A stretch of 64,000 nt of DNA from Pseudomonadota bacterium (lineage in GTDB: Bacteria; Pseudomonadota; Gammaproteobacteria; Steroidobacterales; Steroidobacteraceae): positions 28,888-92,887 of the forward strand of contig JAJYTX010000001.1 in assembly GCA_021792815.1 (NCBI GenBank), in the 5' to 3' direction. Made by a program: the position numbers and the translations under genes. Shown in pieces: positions 42,875-53,502 of the stretch (the first letter of the stretch is position 1; the number at the start of each line of letters is the position of its first letter). Under the pieces are notes generated by a model. That model ran no database searches. It was not told where the DNA came from and saw nothing but the letters and a program-made list of their open reading frames with translations.

Positions 42875-43672
42875 TCAGTTCCAGCCCCCGCCATCCTCTC
42901 CTGCGCCCCCGCCCCCATCGTCCCAGGAGCCCGGATCGGACATGCCGAAATCGTTGCCGCCCATGTCGGCGTTGCCCTGGGGGTCGATCGCCTGCCCGGC
43001 GCTGGCATCGGGAATCATCCCGCCGCCGGAGTTGCCGCCGAGCATGTGACCCACCAGCTCCTCCCCGGCGGCCATGCCGGCGCCCATGGCGAGACCGGTG
43101 CCGAGGCCGCCGAGCATTCCCGAGCCGCCCCCGGGCCCGTATCCCGGCGGATAGCCGCCGGGTCCCATCGGCCCGCCCGGGGACATGCCGCCGGGAAACT
43201 GGCCCGGGTAGGGGTTGTAGCTTGCCGCCGCCATGCGCCGGCGCACGATCATCCACACGACGATGACCCCGCCGATCAGCAGCAGCGCCCAGCCGAGACC
43301 CGAGCCATGGCGGCGGGCCGCAGGGGCGCCTGCGGGCGCGGCGTCCGGCACCTGCCCGAGCTGCCGGCGCAGCTCGCGCACCGCGTAGGGGCTCGCAAAC
43401 GGCAAGCCCGGCGCAATCGACTCGGCCTTGGCGAGCTCCTGGCGCGCGAGGCCGAAGTTGCTGGCACGGGCATCGACCTCGGCCGCCACGAAGTGCGCCT
43501 TGGCGCTCCCGGGGTGATCGCGCAGCACCTGCTGGATCATCTGCTGGGCTGCGGCGATGTTGCCGCCTTTGAGCGCGAGGTAGATCTGATGGGCGTTGGA
43601 ATCGGCCGCCAGGGCCGTCCCTGCGAGCATCAGCAGGGCAAGGCCCAGGGGAAGGGTCAGTCGCTTCGGCAT
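42875..43672 (-). CDS. exported TPR protein with transmembrane helix and Gly-rich tail
   Basis: The 265-residue protein has a signal peptide (MPKRLTLPLGLALLMLAGTA then LAADS), a short TPR-like helical repeat (IYLALKGGNIAAAQQMIQQV then HPGSAKAHFVAAEVDARASN and ARQELAKAESIAPG), a transmembrane helix at about 124-146 and a long Gly/Met/Pro-rich tail ending DDGGGGAGEDGGGWN. The tail includes GGLGTGLAMGAGMAAGEELV. I do not recognise the family. The N-terminal part probably faces the periplasm. It converges with the antiporter gene. Confidence 0.7.
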   Translation of the reverse strand: MPKRLTLPLGLALLMLAGTALAADSNAHQIYLALKGGNIAAAQQMIQQVLRDHPGSAKAHFVAAEVDARASNFGLARQELAKAESIAPGLPFASPYAVRELRRQLGQVPDAAPAGAPAARRHGSGLGWALLLIGGVIVVWMIVRRRMAAASYNPYPGQFPGGMSPGGPMGPGGYPPGYGPGGGSGMLGGLGTGLAMGAGMAAGEELVGHMLGGNSGGGMIPDASAGQAIDPQGNADMGGNDFGMSDPGSWDDGGGGAGEDGGGWN

Positions 43673-43808
43673 AGGATTCTCGGTGGCGGACCCGGTCGGG
43701 GGCCCTGAGGTTCGGTCCCGGGCTGCGGGCCGGGCTCATCCAGGCACTGCGGCGGATCTGGGGCCGCGGGGGAGGCAATGCAAGCCCTCGAAGCCCAGCG
43801 CAAGTCCA

Positions 43809-45567
43809 TTATAGGACAGTTGCCCCTCGCCCCGAAGCACGCCGAGCGGGCGCAGGGACGCGCCGGGCTTCTGCGGCAAGGGCGGCGGCCGTCATCTGCG
43901 CACGATCAGCATCTCTCGCGGGGGCGAGCGCACTCGGATGCGCGGACCGCGCGCGCTTGGCCGCGAGCGCCGGGGAGCCGAGCCCGCTCGGCGCCGGACA
44001 CGAGCCGCTCGAGGGATCGGCCATATAGCCGAGCGCGGCGCTCAACACGGCCTCGTGCGGATCCCCGAGCGCGTGCGAGAAATCGTCCGCCACCGAGCAG
44101 CCGGGGAGACTCGCGCCGGGGGAGGTGGCGGTGTTCGCCGGCGAGAAGCCGTCCCCGAAATCCCCGAACCCCTGGGCGTTGACGCCTTTGAACTCGATGG
44201 AGAAGTAGGTCGTGCCGCAGCCGTCCTGCGGATAAAACCCATAGGGCTTGCCGCAAGTGGTCGAGCCGAACTGGTACACCTGCACCCCGACGCCGCGCAG
44301 CCCGTTGATGATCGCCTCGCTCCCCGAGCAGGTATCCGGTCCGGTGAGCACGTACAGCCGCGACAGGTCGAGCGTCGGCAGGGGCTCAGCGGCGCTCACC
44401 GAGAGCCCCTGCGTGGTGTCGAGGAAGGGCACGGGGGTGATGGGTTTGCCCGTGAGGGGATTGGTGCTCGGGTGCCGGTCGTTGAACTGTTGCAGGTAGA
44501 AGGTCTCGCCGGCCGTGAACTGCGGGCCCGCGATCATGTAGGACAACTCGCTCGCCAGCTCGAGCAGGCCCCCGCCGTTGTAGCGCAAATCGAGCACCAG
44601 GTTCGTCACGCCGCCGGCCTTGAGGGTGTCGATCGCCTGGATCAGCTCCGATTCGGCCGCCTCATCGACCTGGTCGTTGTAGAGGATGTAGCCCACCGTG
44701 CCCGCGGCGCTCGACAGGGTCTTCACCAGCAGAACCGGTTGGTCGGTGATGGGCTCGGCCTGCAGGGTGAAGGTGCGGGGCGTGCTCGAGCCCGGATCGA
44801 GGACGGTGAAGGTGTGCGTTTCGCCCGCCGTCGAGGGGGACAGGGCCGCGTTGATGGTATCGATTTCGGCGGTGTCGGTGGCGTAGACCACGTCGACGCC
44901 GTCGACCGAGAGCAGCTCGTCCCCGCGCACCAGGTCCGCCGGTGAGGCGCCCGCCGGGGTGCCCGGGAGGATGTAGGCGACCTCGATCTGGCGCGGCGGC
45001 GAGGCCTCAACGAGCGACCATTGGACCCCATAGCCGACCGACTGCCCGTACTCCATGGCCTGCCACTGCAGCGTCGGATAGCTGAAGTGGAAGCGGTCCT
45101 TCGGTGCGCCCTCGGCATCCGTCCGGGTGGTCTTCATCCGCTCGAAGTACCGGGGCGTCGTATAAAGCGAGGGATCGGCGTCCTGAACCTCCCCGTACCA
45201 GTAATACAGATCGTGGGTCCAGGAACGCAGCCAGTTGTTCTGATCGATGACCGTGCCCTGGACGTCGGGATAGGCTTGGTGAGTGTACGGATCGACGCCC
45301 GTACGGGGCGTGGCGCACTCATCGGCGAACGTGGAGGGCGAACGTGGAGGCGGGTTGGTAGAGCCCTGGTGTCCACGAATCGCTGGTCGAGGGCGGTCCG
45401 CCGTGGAGGGCTGCCATGCCGCCGGAGGCGGGACCGCCGCCACCGCAGGCGCTCAGCGCCAGCGCCGCGAGCGGCACCATCCAGCGCGCGGCCCGCAACA
45501 CGCCACGCGCCCCGGCTGAGGAGCCCAGGGTCCCGGCCGGCATCCGCCGGTACGTCTTTTTCTCCAA
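43809..45567 (-). pseudogene. S41 (C-terminal-processing) peptidase lipoprotein, frameshifted
   Basis: The gene encodes a secreted tail-specific protease: a PDZ domain (around YILPGTPAGASPADLVRGDE and LLSVDGVDVVYAT) and an S41 catalytic domain with PDTCSGSEAIINGLRG (serine motif) and TTCGKPYGF (lysine region). Its start, TTG 45567 (or ATG 45543), opens a lipoprotein signal (MVPLAALALSACGGGG; lipidated Cys41) that reads into the wrong frame after residue ~77. An exact 13-bp tandem duplication at 45324-45349 shifts the frame by one; removing one copy joins both parts into a 581-residue protein. The enzymatic part is otherwise open from 45443 down to the stop. Whether it is a true mutation, a phase switch or an assembly artefact is open. 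Confidence 0.85.
45324..45349. repeat. exact 13-bp tandem duplication inside the S41 peptidase gene
   Basis: GGCGAACGTGGAG occurs twice with no spacer (45324-45336 and 45337-45349). The unit length is not a multiple of three, so gain or loss of one unit toggles the reading frame. The two halves of the S41 gene are in frame only if one copy is removed. Confidence 0.95.
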
Positions 45568-45734
45568 GCACCCTCCCCGCTGGCCACGCCTGGCCGGATG
45601 CAGGTTGATTGATTTGTTTTAAGACGAGCGAGCCGGTGCGAGTGGCAATGCACTGCGGCGCGCATCGCGTGAGCCACGTGCCCGGCAGCCCCGCCCCGCT
45701 CGGGGCGGCAGGGGTCGCGCGCCAGGGGCCGGCG

Positions 45735-46502
45735 CTAGCAAGCGCCGGCCAGCAGGTCCAGAACGTACCGCCGCGCGTTCCAACAGGCCTCCTCCAGCGC
45801 CTCCCCGCGGGCGAGCCCCGCGGCGACCGCGGAGGCGAGCGCGCAGCCCGTGCCGCGCAGACCCCCGGCGAGGCGCGCCGAGGAGAGCCACTCACGCGTC
45901 CCATCGGCGCCGGCGAGCAGGTCAGCCGCCTCGGCGCCGGCGGCGTGGCCGCCTTTGATGAGCACCGCCCGCGGCCCCCGCTCGAGCAGCTGCGCCGCCC
46001 ACGCGAGCCGTGTCGCGGTGTCCGAGCCGGCCTGCGGGTCAGCGCCGCACAGGTGCGCGGCCTCCGGGATGTTGGGTGTCAGGAGCGTGGTCAGGGGAAA
46101 GAGCCTCGCCTGCATCGCGTCCCGCCCCGCCTCATCGAGCAGCTCCCCGCCCGAGGTCGAGCGCAACACCGGGTCGAGCACGAGGGGAACGTCCCACCCG
46201 CGGGGCAGGCTCTCGGCCACGGCCTCGACCGCCGCGGCGGTGCCCAGCATGCCGATCTTGACCGCGCCGACGCGGCGGGACTCGAGCGCCGAGAGGATCT
46301 GGGCGCGGATCAGCTGCGGTGGCACGGGATGCACGGCCCACACGCGCGAGTCGCTTTGCGCGGTCACCGCGGTGAGGGCGATGACCGCCTCCACCCCCTG
46401 ACTCTCGAGCGCGCGCAGATCGCGCGCGAGCCCCGCTCCGCCGCTGCTGTCGCAGCCGCCAATGACCAACACGGCGGGAGCCGGCGCTGCGGGGGCGCTC
46501 AA
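45735..46502 (-). CDS. thiD: hydroxymethylpyrimidine/phosphomethylpyrimidine kinase ThiD
   Basis: ThiD phosphorylates HMP to HMP-PP for thiamine synthesis. The 255-residue ribokinase-like protein shows VLVIGGCDSSGGAGLARDLR (N-terminal ThiD hallmark), VKIGMLGTAAAVEAVAE, LVLDPVLRSTSGGELLDEAG and the C-terminal anion-hole GGLRGTGCALASAVAAGLAR with GTGC. The start is TTG at 46502 with GGGGAG 7 nt upstream. It is the last gene of the thi operon, 4 bp after thiF. Cytoplasmic. Confidence 0.94.
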   Translation of the reverse strand: MSAPAAPAPAVLVIGGCDSSGGAGLARDLRALESQGVEAVIALTAVTAQSDSRVWAVHPVPPQLIRAQILSALESRRVGAVKIGMLGTAAAVEAVAESLPRGWDVPLVLDPVLRSTSGGELLDEAGRDAMQARLFPLTTLLTPNIPEAAHLCGADPQAGSDTATRLAWAAQLLERGPRAVLIKGGHAAGAEAADLLAGADGTREWLSSARLAGGLRGTGCALASAVAAGLARGEALEEACWNARRYVLDLLAGAC

Positions 46503-46506
46503 GCGC

Positions 46507-47550
46507 TCACTCCCCGAGCGCGATCAGCGCGATGTCGCGGGACTCGCGCGCAAGCAGCTCGCGGCCCGCCCGCCAGGCCCTCACACCCGAGCGGCAGCAC
46601 AGCACCACCCGCGGACCCGGCGGCAGAGCGTGGGCGTGCATCTGCTCGAGGCCGAGGCGCAGTGCGGTGGGGAACGGGGAGAGCGGCGCCTCGGCGAGAC
46701 TGCGCAGGTCGACGATGACATCGGCCTCGCTCACCTCCCCCGGGGCGATGAAGCGCAGCTGCGGCCCGAGAGGCTCGGGGGCCGAGGCGAATGAGAAGCC
46801 GCCGAAGCGCAGCGTGCGAAAGTCAACACTTACCACTCGTGCGAGCACCGGCGGGTCGAGCTCGAGCAGATGGGCCAGTGTCATGTGCGCCTGCAGCGTT
46901 CCCATCACCCCGACCGCCGTGCCGAGCACGCCGGTGCTTGCGCAGGAGCCGGCCTGGCGCGGCATGTCCGGAAACACCGCCCGGTAGCTCGGCGCCCCGC
47001 CGCAGAACGCCCCCACGTAGCCGGCGAGTCCCAGCACCGAGGCGCTCACGAGCACCTTGTCCTGGCGCCGGCACTCATCGCTCAAGGTGTAGGTGAGGGC
47101 CAGACTGTCGGCCGCATCCACGATGAGGGCGGCTCGCGAAACCCACGAGGCGGCGTTCGCGGGCGTGATGCGCTCGACCGCCGCCTCCACCGAGACCTGG
47201 GGATTGAGCCTGAGCAGGCTCGCCTTGGCTGCGAGCGCCTTGGGCTGCCCGAGCTCCTCGGTGCGATAGAGCGGCTGGCGGTGCAGGTTGGAGGCCTCCA
47301 CGCGGTCCGGGTCCACGAGGAGCAACCGCCCCACCCCGGCCGCGCACAGGTACTCGAGCACCGCGCAGCCGAGCCCGCCGGCGCCCGCCACCAGCACGCA
47401 AGCGCCGCTGAGGCGTGCCTGGCCTTGCCGGCCGACCTCGGGCAGCACCATCTGCCGGGCGTAGCGCTCGTGACTCGGCCCCGGCTCGCCCTCGCCCGTG
47501 CGGGGCCGCGGATTCACCGCGCTCCAAACCGATCCCGGCGATGCGCTCAC
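46507..47550 (-). CDS. thiF: ThiF/MoeB-type adenylyltransferase fused to rhodanese
   Basis: This enzyme adenylates the C-terminal Gly-Gly of ThiS so it can carry sulfur. The 347-residue product has the E1-like fold: RYARQMVLPEVGRQGQARL, nucleotide loop GAGGLG (56-61), VDPDRVEASNLHRQPLYR and Cys203 in GSCASTGVLG. The C-terminal ~75 residues are a short rhodanese-like domain with VVLCCRSGVRAW (Cys318/319). The usual zinc-site CxxC is missing (APSYRAVFPD instead of PCYRCLFP). It overlaps thiE by 4 bp (GTGA; GTG start). In context it is ThiF rather than MoeB. Confidence 0.9.
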   Translation of the reverse strand: MSASPGSVWSAVNPRPRTGEGEPGPSHERYARQMVLPEVGRQGQARLSGACVLVAGAGGLGCAVLEYLCAAGVGRLLLVDPDRVEASNLHRQPLYRTEELGQPKALAAKASLLRLNPQVSVEAAVERITPANAASWVSRAALIVDAADSLALTYTLSDECRRQDKVLVSASVLGLAGYVGAFCGGAPSYRAVFPDMPRQAGSCASTGVLGTAVGVMGTLQAHMTLAHLLELDPPVLARVVSVDFRTLRFGGFSFASAPEPLGPQLRFIAPGEVSEADVIVDLRSLAEAPLSPFPTALRLGLEQMHAHALPPGPRVVLCCRSGVRAWRAGRELLARESRDIALIALGE

Positions 47551-48179
47551 GCACCCGTCCCTCTCGGCTCCCCGGAGGAGATCGAGTCGGCGGTCACGAG
47601 CCAGGCGGCCACACGCGCCTCGGGGTGGGGGCTGCGCACGATGTCGGTCACCACCGCAGCGCAGTCGGCCCCGGCGATGAGCACACCGGGCAGGCGCCCG
47701 AGCGTGATGCCTCCGATCGCCACGAGCGCTCGCTCACCGATGCGCCGCTTCCACTGCCCGATGCGCGTCAGCCCCTGCGGGCCGAAGGCCATGACCTTGA
47801 GGACGGTCGGGTAGATCGGGCCGAGCGCGACATAGTCCGGCGCGAGGCCGAGCGCGCGCTCGAGCTCCGCCTCATCGTGGGTGCTGATGCCGATGCGCAT
47901 GCCCGCCCGGCGCATCGCCGGCACATCCGCCGCCTCGAGATCGCCCTGCCCGAGGTGCACGAAATCGCAGCCCTCCTCCATCGCGAGCTGCCAGTGGTCA
48001 TTGACCACGAGCTGCGCCCCGGCCCGCGCGCAGAGCGCCTTCGCGGCGCCGATCTCGGCACGCAGCTCCTCGGTCGTGTGCTCCTTGATCCGCAGCTGGA
48101 TCAGCCGCACGCCGGCGGGCAGGAGGCGGCGCACCCACTCGCTGGTCTCGACGATGGGATAAACGCGTGGGAGTTTCAT
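47547..48179 (-). CDS. thiE: thiamine phosphate synthase ThiE
   Basis: ThiE couples HMP-PP and the thiazole phosphate to thiamine phosphate. The 210-residue product has the TIM-barrel pattern RVYPIVETSEWVRRLLPAGV then RLIQLRIKEHT, LVVNDHWQLAMEEGCDFVHL then GQGD, GISTHDEAELERALGLAPDY and VALGPIYPT, and GGITLGRLPGVLIAGADCAA. All ThiE catalytic blocks are present. Starts at ATG 48179, 3 bp after thiG. Confidence 0.95.
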   Translation of the reverse strand: MKLPRVYPIVETSEWVRRLLPAGVRLIQLRIKEHTTEELRAEIGAAKALCARAGAQLVVNDHWQLAMEEGCDFVHLGQGDLEAADVPAMRRAGMRIGISTHDEAELERALGLAPDYVALGPIYPTVLKVMAFGPQGLTRIGQWKRRIGERALVAIGGITLGRLPGVLIAGADCAAVVTDIVRSPHPEARVAAWLVTADSISSGEPRGTGA

Positions 48180-48182
48180 GGG

Positions 48183-48971
48183 TCACCCGAGGAAAGCTTT
48201 GCCGATCACCGGAGTCGAGGGAACCGCCATGTCCCTCGGCTCCATGGGCCCGGCGAGATACGCCTCGCGTCCCGCGGCCACGGCGCGGGCAAACGCGCCG
48301 GCCATGCGCACCGGATCGACCGCCCGGGAGACCGCCGTGTTGATGAGAACCGCGTCAAAGCCGAGCTCGAGCGATTGCGCCGCGTGCGAGGGCACGCCGA
48401 TCCCGGCATCGATCACCATCGGCACCTCGGGGAAGCGGGCCCTCAGGGCCTTCAGGCCGAACCGGTTGTTGAGGCCGCGGCCGGAGCCGATGGGCGAGCC
48501 CCAGGGCATGAGCACCCGGCAGCCGGCCTCGAGCAGCCGCTCGGCGCCGATCAGGTCCTCGGTGGTGTAGGGAAACACCTCGAAGCCCTCGCGAGTGAGG
48601 ATCCGCGCCGCCTCCACCAGGGCGAACAGATCGGGCTGCAGGGTGTCCTCCTCGCCGATGACCTCGAGCTTCACCCACGGGGTGCCGAACACCTCGCGCG
48701 CCAGGTGTGCGGTGGTCACCGCCTCCTTCACGGAGTGGCAGGCGGCGGTGTTCGGCAGCACGCGCACGCCGAGGTCGCGGATGATCGACCAGAACCCCTG
48801 GCCCGCGCGCTCACCGCCCGCCTCGCGCCGTAGCGAGGCCGTGACGAGCTGCGCGCCGCTCGCTTTCACCGCCTCCGTCAGGATCGCGGGGGAGGGGTAG
48901 CGCGCCGTGCCGAGCAGCAGCCGTGAGCCGAGCTCGACACCGTAGACCCTCAGGCTGTCAGGACTTGCCAT
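48183..48971 (-). CDS. thiG: thiazole synthase ThiG
   Basis: ThiG builds the thiazole phosphate from DXP, dehydroglycine and ThiS-thiocarboxylate. The 262-residue product has [81 protein letters not shown] and [20 protein letters not shown], all core ThiG blocks with Schiff-base Lys in [11 protein letters not shown] at 48971 directly follows the thiS stop. Confidence 0.96.
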   Translation of the reverse strand: MASPDSLRVYGVELGSRLLLGTARYPSPAILTEAVKASGAQLVTASLRREAGGERAGQGFWSIIRDLGVRVLPNTAACHSVKEAVTTAHLAREVFGTPWVKLEVIGEEDTLQPDLFALVEAARILTREGFEVFPYTTEDLIGAERLLEAGCRVLMPWGSPIGSGRGLNNRFGLKALRARFPEVPMVIDAGIGVPSHAAQSLELGFDAVLINTAVSRAVDPVRMAGAFARAVAAGREAYLAGPMEPRDMAVPSTPVIGKAFLG

Positions 48972-49169
48972 TCACCCCCCCTGCATGGGCGAGAGCACCT
49001 CGAGCCGGTCGCCGTCGGCGAGCCGGGCGCCCTGCCGGGAGCCGGCCGGCACGAATTCACCGTTGAGCGCGGTGGCGATCACCGCGCCCCCGAGCCCGAG
49101 CTCCTCGAGCGCGGCAGAGAGGTCTTGCGCGGCGAGCTCGCGCCATTGGCCGTTCACCTGGATGTTCAA
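48972..49169 (-). CDS. thiS: sulfur carrier protein ThiS
   Basis: This ubiquitin-like sulfur donor has 65 residues and ends in QGG, the Gly-Gly tail that is thiocarboxylated. It has the ThiS pattern NIQVNGQWRELAAQDLSAAL then ATALNGEFVPAGSR and DGDRLEVLSPMQGG. The TTG at 49169 is taken as start because its TGA overlaps the thiO stop (TTGA) and matches the family length; upstream in-frame sequence lies inside thiO. Confidence 0.93.
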   Translation of the reverse strand: MNIQVNGQWRELAAQDLSAALEELGLGGAVIATALNGEFVPAGSRQGARLADGDRLEVLSPMQGG

Positions 49170-50158
49170 TGCATCACCTCGGGCGCCTCGCGCCCCGTGA
49201 GCAACCAGTCCGCCGTCCGGCGCGCCAGAGCCGGGGCGGCGAGGAAGCCGTGCCGATACAGGCCGTTGACATAGAGCGCGTCTGCGCGGCGGCACAGCCT
49301 CGGCAGGTTGTCGGGAAAGGCGGGCCGCACGCCGGTGCCGATCTCGACGATCTCGGCCTCGCCGAAGGCCGGGTGCAGCGCATAGGCGGCGCCGAGCAGC
49401 TCGAGCATGGAGCGGGCGCTGATCCGGGTCGCCTGATCGCTCTCGATCATCGTCGCCCCGATCATGAAGTGCCCGTCGCCGCGCGGCACGATGTAGACCG
49501 GCACACGCGGGTGCAGCACGCGCACCGGACGGGACAGCGAGAGATCAGGCAGACGCACCACCAGCATCTCTCCTTTCACGCCGCGCAGGTCAGTGAGCAC
49601 CTCGCGCGCGGCGAGGCCTGTGCAGTCGATGATGCAGTCCTTGCCGTGCGTTTCGCGATCGAGCGCACTGCGGGTACCGTAGCGGATGTGACCGCCGAGC
49701 GTCTTCAGCCGCTCGGCGAGCGCGGTGAGCGCCGCGCGCGGGTCGAGATGGCCTTCCTCGCGAAAGTACAGCGCCCGCTCGAACCGGCCGGCGAGATCGG
49801 GCTCGAGCGCGGCGATCGCCTCCCCCTCGAGCCACTCGTAGCGCTCGGTGCGCCGCGCGAAGTGCTTGAGCTCCCCGCTGTCGCGGCCGTGCGCCACCAC
49901 GAGGGTGCCGCCGAGCGAGGTGCCCGGGAACTTCTCGCGCCACCACGCGAGGCTCTCGGCCCCGAGCTCGGCGATGAGCGGCTCGGCGCTCTCGCGCTCG
50001 CACCAGGGCGCAAGCATGCCCCCGGCATACCAGGAGCAGCAGCCCGAGCCCAGGCGCTGGGTGCGCTCGAGGAGCTCGACGGCGAGGCCGCGCTCGGCGA
50101 GCTCCACCGCGCAGGCGAGCCCCGCGACCCCGGCGCCGATCACCGTGGCGCGCATCAC
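49166..50158 (-). CDS. thiO: glycine oxidase ThiO
   Basis: ThiO is an FAD enzyme that makes dehydroglycine for thiazole synthesis. The 330-residue product has the dinucleotide-binding motif VIGAGVAGLACAVELAERG, SCWYAGGMLAP-like CCSWYAGGMLAPWCERES, VKGEMLVVRLPD, YIVPRGDGHFMIGATMIESD and PRLCRRADALYVNGLYRHGF. The start is GTG 50158 or ATG 50155. It lies between thiC and thiS. Confidence 0.93.
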   Translation of the reverse strand: MMRATVIGAGVAGLACAVELAERGLAVELLERTQRLGSGCCSWYAGGMLAPWCERESAEPLIAELGAESLAWWREKFPGTSLGGTLVVAHGRDSGELKHFARRTERYEWLEGEAIAALEPDLAGRFERALYFREEGHLDPRAALTALAERLKTLGGHIRYGTRSALDRETHGKDCIIDCTGLAAREVLTDLRGVKGEMLVVRLPDLSLSRPVRVLHPRVPVYIVPRGDGHFMIGATMIESDQATRISARSMLELLGAAYALHPAFGEAEIVEIGTGVRPAFPDNLPRLCRRADALYVNGLYRHGFLAAPALARRTADWLLTGREAPEVMH

Positions 50159-52127
<1,969 letters not shown>

Positions 52128-52325
52128 CAAGGCGCAGACGATAGCCCTGCGCCGCGCGCCGGTCAACGGCGCTCGGGGCAGGGCCTGCGCGTCTTCGCCA
52201 GGTTGCAGCCAACCGCGCCACGGCGCCCGCACGAGCGCTGGCCTCTTGAGCCCCCCGAGGCTTCCCATGGCGCCGGCGGGCTCGGCCGGCCGCGTCTTGG
52301 CGCGGCGCGAACGAGCCCCGCGCGA

Positions 52326-52694
52326 TCACTCCCGGTGGACGGGGGTGTGGTGGCTTGCCTGGCCGCCCTTGCGACCGGCCTCGGCCGCCAGGCGCCGGTT
52401 CTGCGAGAAGCTTCTCTTCTCGTCCGGAACGCTCTGGCCACCCTTGCGACCGGCCTCGGCCGCCAGGCGCCGGTTCTGCGAGAAGCTTCTCTTCTCGTCC
52501 GGAACGCTCTGGCCACCCTTGCGACCGGCCGCGGCCGCAAGCTGGCGGTTCTGCGAGAAGCTTCGTTTGCTGTCCGGTACCGCTCTGCCGCCCATGCTGG
52601 CGATCTGGCGCTGCCGGTCCTGACTCATGGATGCGAATCCACGGCCCGCAATACCCTTTTGCGTCTGCGTTCCCTCGTGAGTTGGCTGGATCAT
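52326..52694 (-). CDS. KGG-motif stress-induced protein
   Basis: The 122-residue basic, disordered protein is built of ~25-residue repeats each holding KRSFSQNRRLAAEAGRKGGQ, the KGG motif of Con-10/general-stress proteins. Three repeats are visible at the C-terminal side; a diverged one starts GGRAVPDSKRSFSQNRQLAA. ATG at 52694 (MIQPTHEG) is chosen: AAGGAG is 7 nt upstream, while ATG 52700 is too close. The repeats are mirrored by a 75-bp DNA repeat. Probably stress induced, by family knowledge. It lies between the thi and ccm operons. Confidence 0.87.
   Translation of the reverse strand: MIQPTHEGTQTQKGIAGRGFASMSQDRQRQIASMGGRAVPDSKRSFSQNRQLAAAAGRKGGQSVPDEKRSFSQNRRLAAEAGRKGGQSVPDEKRSFSQNRRLAAEAGRKGGQASHHTPVHRE
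52366..52590. repeat. 75-bp tandem repeat, 3 copies (within KGG gene)
   Basis: Copies run 52366-52440, 52441-52515 and 52516-52590, each starting CCCTTGCGACCGGCC. The first two are nearly identical; the third is diverged. The unit is a multiple of 3 (25 residues), so gain or loss preserves frame and changes repeat number. Confidence 0.9.
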
Positions 52695-52833
52695 GAGCAT
52701 TCTCCTTCGGTGGGGGGACACGAAGTGATCCGATGCGGCTTCGGCCGCACGACATATTATGACCTGACCTGCGTCCTGGGGGTTCCGGCAAAAGAGGTAG
52801 CCCGGGCGCCAGCGGCCGGCCAAGTCTCGCCAA

Positions 52834-53502
52834 TCAGTTCTTCTTCGGCGCCGTAGCCGCCATGTTCGCAGCAAGTTTGCTGTCGATGCCTGCTATTTCT
52901 CGTCTCAGCACCACCTTGACATTGGCCGGCGGATTCATGGCGAGGAGCTTGCTGAAGCGCGCGCGCGCCAAGGTGAGGTCGCCCTGGCGCAGCGCCGTCG
53001 CCGCCCCGAAAAACAGCGCCTTGGGCGAATTCGGATCGAGCGCGAGCGCGCGATCGAAGAGCCGCCCCGCACGGCCTTCGAGCGAGCTGTCGTGAATCAT
53101 GATCATCGCCTCGGCTTCGTCGATCAGCGCCGGCGCGCTGCGTCCGTGAGCGACCTTGTCCGCCCGCTCGAACGCCCGCACCGCGAGCGGATACTCCTCC
53201 AGGATGTCGTAGGAGCGACCGAGCTTCAGCCAGTCGTCAAGATCGCCCGGATGATCGTCGAGGTGATGAATCAACACCTCGATCGGGGACTCGGGCGAGG
53301 CGATGCCCGGATTGAGCCGCCACGACCAGTTGCTGAACTTCAGGTACAGCGCCGTCGAGCCGCCGGCGAGCAGCACGCAGCTGAGGATCGCCGCCCAGGG
53401 CGCGGACGGCAGCGGCGTGCGCAGCGGGCGGATGAGCGGAATCACGACGAGGCCGGCGGCGATCACGGTGAGCATCGCCGCGAAAAGGATAAATACGATC
53501 AT
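52834..53502 (-). CDS. ccmI: cytochrome c maturation protein CcmI (CycH-like)
   Basis: CcmI chaperones apocytochrome c for heme attachment. The 222-residue product has two N-terminal transmembrane helices (about 1-25 and 35-53), then a periplasmic TPR-like region (PIEVLIHHLDDHPGDLDDWL then KLGRSYDILEEYPLAVRAFE and ALALDPNSPKALFFGAATAL). At about 222 residues it is shorter than the ~400 usual for CcmI, so it keeps mainly one TPR block. It starts at 53502, overlapping the ccmH stop by one base, and ends the ccm operon. Confidence 0.88.
   Translation of the reverse strand: MIVFILFAAMLTVIAAGLVVIPLIRPLRTPLPSAPWAAILSCVLLAGGSTALYLKFSNWSWRLNPGIASPESPIEVLIHHLDDHPGDLDDWLKLGRSYDILEEYPLAVRAFERADKVAHGRSAPALIDEAEAMIMIHDSSLEGRAGRLFDRALALDPNSPKALFFGAATALRQGDLTLARARFSKLLAMNPPANVKVVLRREIAGIDSKLAANMAATAPKKN

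Noticed and set aside
52366..52590. Tandem 75-bp repeats considered as a CRISPR array
   Set aside because: No spacers: the copies are contiguous, encode KGG repeats and have no unique interspersed segments.
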